A stretch of DNA of 6,461 bases. It comes from Ruminococcaceae bacterium UBA1865 (GTDB lineage: Bacteria; Bacillota; Clostridia; Oscillospirales; Acutalibacteraceae). This document shows positions 1-6,024 of this stretch, piece by piece. The position numbers and the translations under genes are program-made. Below the pieces are notes generated by a model. It made no database searches and was not told where the DNA came from. It saw nothing but the letters and a program-made list of their open reading frames with translations. The stretch is taken from contig DDHX01000012.1 in assembly GCA_002338255.1 (NCBI GenBank), positions 36,319 through 42,779 of the forward strand, given 5' to 3'. Each line of letters begins with the position of its first letter. Within the stretch, counting starts at the first letter, position 1.

Positions 1-488
1 GTGAAAGCGATTATGAGTGCCTTACCATCGCGCAGTCAACGCTCAAGGAGGCATTCACCGAGATTCGCCAAAGCTTCGGCCCTCTTCTGAATGATAAAAC
101 CGCCGCTATTTTTAACAGCTTGACCGGCGGAAAATATCATAATGTGATCATTTCGAGAAATTTTGATATTAATGTGCAGGAAGGGCAAAGTGCAGTATCT
201 CATGAGTGGCAGTACCTGAGCAGCGGTACGATTGATCAGGCATATTTATCATTAAGATTGGCGGTTGCTGACTTGCTGTCACAGGATAGTGACGGTTTAC
301 CGCTGATGCTGGACGATGTATTTTTGCAGTACGATGACAGCAGGGCAGAACAGGGACTGCGTTTTCTCGTGAACTTTGTTAAACGGGAAGGGGCCCCAAC
401 ACAAATCATACTGTTTACCTGTCATAAGAGCATCCTTGAATGGGCGCAAAAAAACGATATGGATGCAGTAATCAAAACAATTTGCTGA
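1..488 (+). CDS. YhaN/SbcC-like ATPase, C-terminal fragment (5' end outside window)
   Basis: This is the last 161 codons, read from base 3, of a large SMC/Rad50-type ATPase; bases 1-2 belong to the preceding codon. In fragment numbering, an LTGGKY segment (40-45) precedes the ABC signature LSSGTIDQ (72-79), the Walker B strand LPLMLDDVF (99-107, acidic pair D104-D105), a D-loop-like YDDSR (110-114) and a switch histidine in FTCH (138-141). The order and spacing match the C-terminal ATPase lobe of AAA proteins of the YhaN/SbcC kind, which pair a split ATPase head with long coiled coils and usually work with an SbcD-like nuclease on DNA ends. The Walker A half and coiled coil should lie upstream, so the partner is not visible. 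A TTG at 120 could be mistaken for the start, but the frame is open to the window edge and the upstream residues are family-like. The stop is TGA 486-488. The family is confident; the exact subfamily and role are inferred. Confidence 0.88.
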   Translation, partial: ESDYECLTIAQSTLKEAFTEIRQSFGPLLNDKTAAIFNSLTGGKYHNVIISRNFDINVQEGQSAVSHEWQYLSSGTIDQAYLSLRLAVADLLSQDSDGLPLMLDDVFLQYDDSRAEQGLRFLVNFVKREGAPTQIILFTCHKSILEWAQKNDMDAVIKTIC

Positions 489-548
489 TTTTGCAACTAT
501 ACAGGGAGACGCTCTGCGTTTTATCGGATATTATTTCAATATGACTGC

Positions 549-579
549 AAAACCGCCTGTGATTTTTCAGGCGGTTTTT
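549..579 (+). terminator. Rho-independent terminator after the ATPase gene
   Basis: AAAACCGCCTG (549-559) pairs perfectly with CAGGCGGTTTT (568-578) around an 8-nt loop, giving an 11-bp stem that runs into a T tract (575-579). It sits 60 bases after the ATPase stop codon and separates that unit from the diguanylate cyclase locus. The A-rich 5' arm could also allow weaker termination on the other strand. Confidence 0.93.
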
Positions 580-662
580 CATAATTTAACATGCTTGTGC
601 GATTATAAGTTGATTTTATATAGAAAATACATTAAAAATTTTACATTATTGGAATAAATTGT

Positions 663-690
663 TTGAATTACAAAAAAATCGTGGTATTAT
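663..690 (+). promoter_or_regulatory. Probable extended -10 sigma-A promoter of the cyclase gene
   Basis: A -35-like TTGAAT (663-668) and a -10-like TATTAT (685-690) are separated by 16 bases, and the -10 is preceded by TGG (682-684), the extended -10 signature. Transcription would begin near 697 and leave a leader of about 170 nt. The surrounding AT richness makes chance matches easy, so this is a motif-based call only. Confidence 0.5.
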
Positions 691-856
691 TTATATGGTT
701 GAATAGAGAATTAATCTACAAAATCAAATAACAAGTCTGAAACATGATTCAATATAAAAACGACACTGTATCGATATAAAGTTTGGCGACCGGTTGCAAT
801 TTCAAAGCGATCTGTATTTTCAATCCCTGTTCGGCCAGGTGAAAACAGTATTTCTT

Positions 857-862
857 AGGAGG
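857..862 (+). promoter_or_regulatory. Ribosome binding site fixing the GTG start at 870
   Basis: AGGAGG (857-862), a full anti-Shine-Dalgarno match, lies 7 bases before GTG 870. The next in-frame ATG (882) would be 19 bases away, so GTG is the better start. Confidence 0.85.
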
Positions 863-869
863 AAATTAA

Positions 870-2891
870 GTGACAAAAAAAATGAAGCAGCCGTTAGAGG
901 TCGCTTTTGTAATTATCCTTGCAGCTGCATTTATTATTTTATCTTTCAGTCAATACTCAGGTTTGCTAAATCAATCCTTTGCAGATGAAGCACAGAATGA
1001 CTTATCAATCAGCACCCGGCAAAACGCTGATATGGCGAACGAGAAGATTAAGGCGGTTGTTTCTTCCATGGAAACCCTGTCTCAAGCCATAGACGATAAG
1101 GATGTCTCACTGAATGATGGCAGTGCGTTTGTTGTTTTGGATAAAGTTAAAGAGTCAAACGGGCTTTCAGCAATGGCGGTTGCAATGCCGGACGGTACCT
1201 GCCGATTCGATGAAGGAAGCGAACTTCAAATATCCGACCGCACGTATTTTCAGAAATCGATGGAAAATAAAACTGTCATATCTGACCTTGTAGTCAGCAG
1301 GCTGAATGGAAACAGCTGCATTATTATTTCGGTTCCTGTTTTCCGCAATTCTAAGGTTGTGGGAACCATCAATGCTCTTATTTCCACAAAGGAAATGAAT
1401 CAATTACTTCAAATTAAAACATCCGATCAACAGGGCATTACCTATATGGTAGAGAAGAGCGGCGACATCATCTCCGCATCAAAACCTCAGTACGATCATG
1501 GGAATGTATTCGCAGATGCTGATTTATCTGTTGAAAAGAAGAGTGATATTAGCCGGATGAAGGCAGATATTGAAAACGGGAAAGCAGGGAGTATTTATTA
1601 TGCTTTAGATAAAATGAAGTATTTGGTAAACTATGCGCCGGTTGGAATCAACGGCTGGTATATCATCAATGCAATTCCATCCAGCGTGGTCACTTCAAAA
1701 TCCAATCGAATTTTGGGATATACCGGATTACTGGCATTCAAACTCATTGGTGTGCTGCTGCTGCTGGGCGCTTATGTATTTTTAAATGAGAAAAAAAACA
1801 AAAAAGCACTCCGACGAACCAACGAAGAACTCAACCGTACAAAGGCTGAGTTGGAGACTTTTGTTGCTGGTTTACCCGGCGGCGCGTTTCGCTACAGAGC
1901 CGATGAAAAAACTGAGTTTCAGTTTGTCAGTGATGGACTTTTAAAAATATTTGATTATTCAAAAGAGGAATTCGTACAAAGATTTAACAATTCCTTTGAA
2001 AATATGATTTATGAAGAAGATCGCGAAAAAACATTGAACAATATTCGTCATCAGATTAAAAAAGGGAAATTTGCCGAGGTGAAATATCGGATTGCAACTG
2101 CAGACGGATGCATTCGCTGGCTGTTGAATCGCGCGCAACTTGTCACAGATGTGGATGGTCACAGTGAATTATACGCTGTCGCAGTTGATATTACCGATTC
2201 AAAGAAGGCACATAAACGGGCAAAAGATGCAATGACCCAGCTTGAAACGTTGTCTAACAGTATTCCCGGCGGCGTGGCTCAATTCTCTTACGACGAGGGT
2301 GTTATGACGCTTATATATGCCAGTGAAGGCTTTTATAAGCTTTCGGGATATGCCCAAGAGGAATATGCACAGTTGACTAACGAGGAAGGAATCTGGCATG
2401 CTCATCCAGATGATCTTCATCATTTAAATAGTATTATGAATAAGCAAATCAATGCGGAAGCGTCCCTTTCCGCAGAGTACCGGCTGTCCAGAAAAGATGG
2501 CAGTATCATTTGGGTATCATTATGCGGAACGCGAACGGTGAACAGCCGGAACCAAGTCATTTATCAATGTATTTTTACCGATATCACTTCCTTTAAAAAT
2601 ACACAACAGGAGCTGGAACTGGGAAAGGAGCGCTATGAGATAGCGGAAAACCTTTCCGATGATATTTTGTTTGAGTACGATATTTTAACTGATTATTTAG
2701 AGCTGTCCCCACTATTTACCGCACTGACAGGGCGATATCCTCGCATTTCAAATTTCACAAAAGAAATTTATCACGATGAGATTATTCATTTCGATGATTT
2801 ACCCGAAGTAAAGAATTTTTTCAAGGAAGTCCGGCTTGGTCACTCCGAAAGCGGAGTGGAGTTTCGTTTTAAGACCAGAAGCGGGGAGTAG
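870..2891 (+). CDS. Membrane sensor half: dCache and PAS domains, truncated before GGDEF
   Basis: This 673-residue product is what conventional translation would give. Residues ~9-33 form a TM helix or uncleaved signal anchor. Residues ~34-280 form an extracellular dCache-like sensor with the familiar ISDRTYF stretch (121-127) and an IIISVPVF strand (151-158). A second TM helix spans ~281-306, followed by a short charged linker (307-330). PAS1 (~330-445) and PAS2 (~458-575) are clearly repeats of each other: LPGGAF (335-340) and IPGGVA (465-470) start each, and VDITD (439-443) and TDITS (570-574) end each. PAS3 begins near 585 and is cut at 673 by TAG. No catalytic domain remains, so the product should not make c-di-GMP. 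The dCache lacks an obvious W-Y amino-acid-binding signature after the Arg, so the ligand is unknown. The domain calls are strong; the function of the truncated product is uncertain. Confidence 0.85.
   Translation: MTKKMKQPLEVAFVIILAAAFIILSFSQYSGLLNQSFADEAQNDLSISTRQNADMANEKIKAVVSSMETLSQAIDDKDVSLNDGSAFVVLDKVKESNGLSAMAVAMPDGTCRFDEGSELQISDRTYFQKSMENKTVISDLVVSRLNGNSCIIISVPVFRNSKVVGTINALISTKEMNQLLQIKTSDQQGITYMVEKSGDIISASKPQYDHGNVFADADLSVEKKSDISRMKADIENGKAGSIYYALDKMKYLVNYAPVGINGWYIINAIPSSVVTSKSNRILGYTGLLAFKLIGVLLLLGAYVFLNEKKNKKALRRTNEELNRTKAELETFVAGLPGGAFRYRADEKTEFQFVSDGLLKIFDYSKEEFVQRFNNSFENMIYEEDREKTLNNIRHQIKKGKFAEVKYRIATADGCIRWLLNRAQLVTDVDGHSELYAVAVDITDSKKAHKRAKDAMTQLETLSNSIPGGVAQFSYDEGVMTLIYASEGFYKLSGYAQEEYAQLTNEEGIWHAHPDDLHHLNSIMNKQINAEASLSAEYRLSRKDGSIIWVSLCGTRTVNSRNQVIYQCIFTDITSFKNTQQELELGKERYEIAENLSDDILFEYDILTDYLELSPLFTALTGRYPRISNFTKEIYHDEIIHFDDLPEVKNFFKEVRLGHSESGVEFRFKTRSGE
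2841..2858 (+). repeat. Perfect 7-bp hairpin within the PAS3 coding region
   Basis: CACTCCG (2841-2847) and CGGAGTG (2852-2858) are exact inverted repeats around an AAAG loop, and the hairpin ends 30 bases before the amber codon. It lies inside coding sequence, so it may be chance. It is followed by a broken T-rich run but is too weak to call a terminator. Confidence 0.45.
2889..2891 (+). other. In-frame amber (TAG) codon interrupting PAS3
   Basis: The reading frame continues unchanged for 210 further codons to TAA 3519-3521. The following 19 codons, starting RWHRVK, complete the PAS fold, so the break is a single substituted codon and not a frameshift. None of the other three complete gene ends in the window uses TAG (TGA, TGA and TAA are used), but that sample is too small to suggest code reassignment. 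Confidence 0.9.
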
Positions 2892-2948
2892 CGATGGCAT
2901 CGGGTAAAAATAAAAATTATCTTTGATGCACACGGGGAACCCTCCAAG

Positions 2949-3521
2949 ATGATTGGAAAAGCATACAATATTGACGCACAGAAAAAAGAGATGCAAAGGC
3001 TGACGGACAAGTCCCAGCGCGACCCGCTCACCAATCTGTTCAATAAAATTGCAACACAGTCGCAAATTGAGGATGATCTGAAGGAAGCGGGAACAGGAAG
3101 CAAGCACGCACTGATGATGATTGACATCGATGACTTTAAGGCCGTCAATGACAATTTTGGGCATATGGAAGGCGATATGGTGATTACCGAAATCTCCAGC
3201 AAATTGCAGATGCTGTTCCGCACCTCGGATGTTGTGGGGCGAATCGGCGGAGATGAATTTATTGTTTTTCTAAGGGACATTTCCACGGATCATATGATTG
3301 CGGAAAAGGCAAAGGCGATAGGCGAAATTTTCCGAAACACACATGAAGGGAAGCAATTAGATTATAAAATTTCCGGAAGCATTGGAATTGCACTATACCC
3401 GGCAGACGGAACCACTTATCAGGAGCTTTTTCCCAAAGCCGACCTTGCCCTTTATCGGGCCAAAAATCTGGGTAAAGATTGCTATGCTTTTTATAGTGAC
3501 GAGTTGCACTCAAACCTTTAA
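2949..3521 (+). CDS. GGDEF diguanylate cyclase output domain (3' half of the split gene)
   Basis: This is a 190-residue frame from the first ATG after the amber codon, in the same frame as the upstream half. The first ~14 residues are the last PAS3 strand; the rest is a complete GGDEF domain that makes cyclic di-GMP from two GTP. Visible are DPLTNLFNK (25-33), the metal and nucleotide region DIDDFKAVNDNFGH (57-70), the active loop GGDEF (100-104, codons 3246-3260), and the C-terminal SGSIGIALYPADG and ADLALYRAKNLGK blocks. An inhibitory I-site RxxD (RTSD) lies five residues before GGDEF, so product feedback should be preserved. There is only a poor ribosome binding site (GGGG 2934-2937, 11 bases from ATG), so independent translation would be weak. 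Even if made, the domain is soluble, lacks its sensor, and might not dimerise. The catalytic domain is certain; its existence as a separate gene is doubtful. Confidence 0.8.
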   Translation: MIGKAYNIDAQKKEMQRLTDKSQRDPLTNLFNKIATQSQIEDDLKEAGTGSKHALMMIDIDDFKAVNDNFGHMEGDMVITEISSKLQMLFRTSDVVGRIGGDEFIVFLRDISTDHMIAEKAKAIGEIFRNTHEGKQLDYKISGSIGIALYPADGTTYQELFPKADLALYRAKNLGKDCYAFYSDELHSNL

Positions 3522-3553
3522 GTTTTTCAAATCAACTACAATTATGAAATATG

Positions 3554-3604
3554 ACAGGCAGACAAAATTCCCGAAAGGAATCTTTGCTGCCTGTTTTGTC
3601 TTTT
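3554..3604 (+). terminator. Rho-independent terminator after the cyclase locus
   Basis: ACAGGCAG (3554-3561) pairs with CTGCCTGT (3587-3594). Inside it, ATTCC (3567-3571) pairs with GGAAT (3577-3581), giving a long stem with a small internal loop. A T-rich tail, TTTTGTCTTTT, follows (3594-3604). It begins 33 bases after the TAA of the GGDEF half. One terminator after both halves, and none between them, fits a single transcription unit. Confidence 0.85.
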
Positions 3605-3642
3605 AGATGAAGTGGATGAAATTAGAATATGCCGTTTTTAGA

Positions 3643-3671
3643 TTGTAAAGAAAATAAAAGTATAGTACAAT
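3643..3671 (+). promoter_or_regulatory. Sigma-A promoter of the hydrolase-acyltransferase operon
   Basis: TTGTAA (3643-3648) and TACAAT (3666-3671) are separated by the ideal 17 bases, in an A-rich spacer typical of low-G+C Gram-positive promoters. Transcription would begin near 3678, leaving a leader of about 140 nt before the ATG at 3818. No operator or riboswitch that I recognise is visible in that leader. Confidence 0.65.
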
Positions 3672-3744
3672 AAACGCAAGGTTTAAAATGTAATTGCTGA
3701 ATTCATGCAGAGTCGATTTTCAAAACGGCGTACAGTTTGCAGAA

Positions 3745-3753
3745 TGATATACT
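3745..3753 (+). promoter_or_regulatory. Possible second, extended -10 promoter element
   Basis: TGATATACT combines a TGN extension with a good -10 hexamer (TATACT, 3748-3753), but no -35 hexamer stands at the right distance. It could give a shorter transcript for the same operon, or be chance. Confidence 0.25.
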
Positions 3754-3817
3754 GAAAGCAAATAATTTGATTACAGAGTGAACCGCCGGATGAAATAATA
3801 GGAAGGCGTGAAGTTTA

Positions 3818-4747
3818 ATGGCAATTAACGGCATTATGAAGGCTGCGTTGAAGGCACTTTCCTATGCGGATATCGATGTGAAAAAGAATTACAAGCTGCA
3901 GAGAAAATTAATTAATATGGCAAATTATCATGTTCTAAAGCCCTTTTACAAAACATGGGATCACGTCGTGACTTTTCAGAATCACGACATCCCTGTCAGA
4001 ATTTTTTTGCCTCATCAGGGGATACCATGTTCAGCTCTCATTTTTTTCCATGGGGGCGGTTGGGTGACCGGGAACATTGACAGCTACGATCGGGTCTGCG
4101 CAAATATGGCCAATATAACGAATCATATCGTGGTATCAGTTGATTACAGGCTTGCTCCGGAGCATCGTTTTCCTGCCGCGCCGGAGGATTGTTACCATAT
4201 TGCACGTGAGATTTTTTTAAATACGGGTCTTTTTAATGTACCTGCGGACAAAATAACAATAATAGGCGACAGTGCCGGTGGAAATTTAGCTGCCGCAGTC
4301 TCTTTAATGGCACGCGACAGAGGTGAGTTCCTCCCAGCCCGCCAAATTTTGCTTTATCCGGCAACAAATAATAATCACAGTGACCAGTCGCCCTTTCAAT
4401 CAATACGGGATAATGGAACGGCCTACTTGCTTACTTCGAAACGGGTTTGTGATTATATGGAAATGTACAAGAATAGTGAAGAGGATTTGCAAAACCCGTA
4501 TTTTGCACCTCTGATCGAAAAAAATCTCAGTCATCAACCGAAAACCCTGATTATAACGGCTGAATTCGATCCGCTTCGTGACGAAGGGGAAGCCTATGGG
4601 CTGCGTTTGAAGCAAGCCGGCAATCTTGTTGAGGTACACCGCATACCTGATGCATTGCATGGATTTTTCTCATTGCCTCCTATTTTTCCACAAGTAAAAG
4701 AATGCTATCGGATTATCAATGATTTTTTAAGTGAGGGACTATCGTGA
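3818..4747 (+). CDS. Alpha/beta hydrolase, HSL/Aes-type esterase or lipase
   Basis: This 309-residue carboxylester hydrolase has the length usual for the hormone-sensitive-lipase family. The oxyanion motif HGGGW is at 78-82, DYRLAPEHRFP at 109-119, the nucleophile elbow GDSAGG at 150-155 (Ser152), the acid Asp251 in EFDPLRDEG, and the catalytic His281 in ALHGFF. The triad is therefore complete. Residues 1-45 form the helical cap region; there is no signal peptide or TM helix, so the enzyme is probably cytosolic. AGGAAGG (3800-3806) lies 11 bases before ATG 3818; an ATG at residue 7 is less well placed. The stop overlaps the next start by four bases, so the two proteins are likely made together and may act on the same ester. 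The family favours short to medium acyl esters, but the true substrate is unknown. The family call is very firm. Confidence 0.93.
   Translation: MAINGIMKAALKALSYADIDVKKNYKLQRKLINMANYHVLKPFYKTWDHVVTFQNHDIPVRIFLPHQGIPCSALIFFHGGGWVTGNIDSYDRVCANMANITNHIVVSVDYRLAPEHRFPAAPEDCYHIAREIFLNTGLFNVPADKITIIGDSAGGNLAAAVSLMARDRGEFLPARQILLYPATNNNHSDQSPFQSIRDNGTAYLLTSKRVCDYMEMYKNSEEDLQNPYFAPLIEKNLSHQPKTLIITAEFDPLRDEGEAYGLRLKQAGNLVEVHRIPDALHGFFSLPPIFPQVKECYRIINDFLSEGLS
4733..4737 (+). promoter_or_regulatory. Ribosome binding site for the overlapping GTG start at 4744
   Basis: GAGGG (4733-4737) lies inside the last hydrolase codons, 6 bases before GTG 4744. The overlap GTGA (4744-4747) puts the acyltransferase start on the hydrolase stop, an arrangement typical of translational coupling. 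Confidence 0.7.
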
Positions 4748-6012
4748 TTCACAAAAAACCGGTCAGTTGGAATCGTTTGGATAATGCTGCAAAAATATTT
4801 CCGCCTACAAGCGATAAGCGCGATACAAAAGTATTTCGTTTTGCCTGCGAGCTTTATGAACCGGTTGAGGCAGGCATTTTGCAGGAGGCCTTAAACAAAA
4901 CGATTGAAGAGTTTCCCTTTTTTCGGTCAATTTTAAAAGGGGGCCTGTTCTGGTACTATCTTGAAAGCTGCAGCATAAAGCCTCATGTAAAATTGGAAAG
5001 CAATCCACCGTGCAGCACCATTTACGACCATAATGTAAAGGGCCTGCTCTTTGAGGTTACCTACTACCGAAACAGAATCAATTTTGAGGTCTATCATGCC
5101 CTGACGGATGGTACAGGTGCCCTGCAGTTTTTGCGCTCGCTTGTTTTTCATTACATCAACCTCAGGTATGCAGACGATTTAGAAAGTCCGCCGATTTTTG
5201 ACTATGATGCATCCATGGCGCAACGAGTTGCCGACAGCTTTGAAAAATATTATTTAAAAGATAAAAAGCAGGATAAAAAGAAAAAGCATTTTGCTTATAA
5301 ACTAAAGGGACAAAAAGTTTCGGAAAACCGAATCAAAGTGATTGAAGGCGTCGTATCCGTCAAAAGCGTGCTGAATGAGGCACACAAATACAACGCAACA
5401 TTGACAGCTTTTTTAGCGGCTGTACTCATGTGCTCAATCAGTAAGGAGATGGCGCAGCGCGAGAAAAAAAGGCCGGTTGTATTGAGTATTCCTGTAAATC
5501 TGCGTAAATATTTTCTGTCTGAAACAGCTCGAAATTTTTTCAGTGTAGTGGATGTAGACTATAATTTCAGCGAAAAGAGCGAAAAATTCGAGGACGTCAT
5601 TCAATACTTATGTGAGTACTTTGACCGGGAGTTGACGGCGGAACGGTTAGGTGCAAGGATGAACTCACTCGCATCGCTGGAGCACAATATTTTCGCCCGT
5701 GCCACACCGCGAGTGGTAAAGGATATTATATTAAAATGGGCCTATGATTTTTCTGCTTGGGAAAACACGGCTTCACTTTCCAATGTGGGGAAAGTAAAAA
5801 TGCCGGCGGAATTTAGCCGGTACATCCGTTTGTTTGATGTTTTTGTCAGTACAAAAAAGCTTCAAATTTGCATGTGTTCTTACGAGGACAACCTCACACT
5901 CAGCTTTACCACATCATTTGTCAGCACGGAAATCCAAAAGCACTTCTTCCGTACGTTGACAAATATGGGAATTGATGTTGCAATTGCAGCAAATAAAATT
6001 GATGACGAATAA
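4744..6012 (+). CDS. HxxxDG acyltransferase, alcohol acetyltransferase/condensation-domain superfamily
   Basis: This 422-residue protein belongs to the CoA-dependent acyltransferase superfamily, which also includes yeast alcohol acetyltransferases, PapA5-like transferases and peptide-synthetase condensation domains. The catalytic motif HALTDG is at 118-123: His118 is the expected general base, and Asp122-Gly123 are structural. The second lobe carries SIPVNLRKYF (248-257) and SLSNVGKV (344-351), blocks that sit around the active-site tunnel in this family. Such enzymes move an acyl group from a thioester to a hydroxyl or amine. No TM segment is seen; a Lys-rich linker (172-181) probably joins the two lobes. 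The start is GTG, overlapping the hydrolase stop. Bacterial members are often named alcohol acetyltransferase by similarity alone, so neither acetyl donor nor alcohol acceptor should be assumed. Adjacency to an esterase and a membrane protein suggests a lipid or cell-surface ester (inference). Confidence 0.85.
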   Translation: MIHKKPVSWNRLDNAAKIFPPTSDKRDTKVFRFACELYEPVEAGILQEALNKTIEEFPFFRSILKGGLFWYYLESCSIKPHVKLESNPPCSTIYDHNVKGLLFEVTYYRNRINFEVYHALTDGTGALQFLRSLVFHYINLRYADDLESPPIFDYDASMAQRVADSFEKYYLKDKKQDKKKKHFAYKLKGQKVSENRIKVIEGVVSVKSVLNEAHKYNATLTAFLAAVLMCSISKEMAQREKKRPVVLSIPVNLRKYFLSETARNFFSVVDVDYNFSEKSEKFEDVIQYLCEYFDRELTAERLGARMNSLASLEHNIFARATPRVVKDIILKWAYDFSAWENTASLSNVGKVKMPAEFSRYIRLFDVFVSTKKLQICMCSYEDNLTLSFTTSFVSTEIQKHFFRTLTNMGIDVAIAANKIDDE

Positions 6013-6024
6013 AGGACAAAAGCA

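Larger units (their letters stand above)
581..869. other. AT-rich intergenic spacer and leader of the cyclase gene
   Basis: No convincing gene lies between the upstream terminator and the GTG at 870. A 64-codon frame opening at 794 runs into the cyclase gene in another frame and has no homology-like features. The first ~80 bases are very AT-rich, and a promoter is seen at 663-690. The expected transcript leader (about 697-869) is long. I looked for the conserved parts of c-di-GMP riboswitches and found none. A weak pair, TTGAAT (699-704) with ATTCAA (747-752), is the only inverted repeat I noticed. Confidence 0.6.
870..3521 (+). pseudogene. dCache-PAS-PAS-PAS-GGDEF diguanylate cyclase gene split by an in-frame amber codon
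   Basis: Read through TAG 2889-2891 as one residue, this is a single 883-residue sensor cyclase: TM helix, extracellular dCache, TM helix, three PAS domains, GGDEF. The amber codon is position 674. Internal alignment of the three PAS repeats places it exactly: ADGCIRW in PAS1, KDGSIIW in PAS2, RSGE(stop)RWHR in PAS3. The stop replaces one residue just before the conserved tryptophan strand, and no bases are gained or lost. Tyr would be a typical residue there and is one base from TAG. All else is intact, so the lesion is recent, a sequencing error, or a codon that is read through. It is called a pseudogene as the most economical reading; the two halves are also listed separately. Confidence 0.65.

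Noticed and set aside
120..488. A separate small gene starting at TTG 120
   Set aside because: The frame is open upstream to the window edge, and upstream residues continue the ATPase head; the fragment lacks its own ribosome binding site.
697..869. c-di-GMP riboswitch in the cyclase leader
   Set aside because: None of the conserved aptamer core sequences or paired stems is visible.
794..988. 64-codon + strand frame across the cyclase start
   Set aside because: It overlaps the real N-terminus in another frame, has no ribosome binding site, and its sequence is a shadow of the signal-anchor region.
2892..2902. CGATG-G-CATCG inverted repeat directly after the amber codon, as a recoding element
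   Set aside because: The usable stem is four base pairs with a three-base loop, too small to act as a recoding structure, and it encodes the expected PAS residues.
2880..2950. A frameshift between the sensor half and the GGDEF half
   Set aside because: Positions 870 and 2949 are in the same frame, and the codons between them complete the PAS fold. Only a TAG separates the halves, so it is a nonsense codon and not an indel.
2840..3286. 148-codon minus-strand frame over the PAS3/GGDEF region
   Set aside because: It is antisense to a clear GGDEF domain and has no recognisable domain or start signals.
3382..3606. 74-codon + strand frame crossing the end of the GGDEF gene
   Set aside because: It lies out of frame over the GGDEF C-terminus, then runs through the terminator hairpin.
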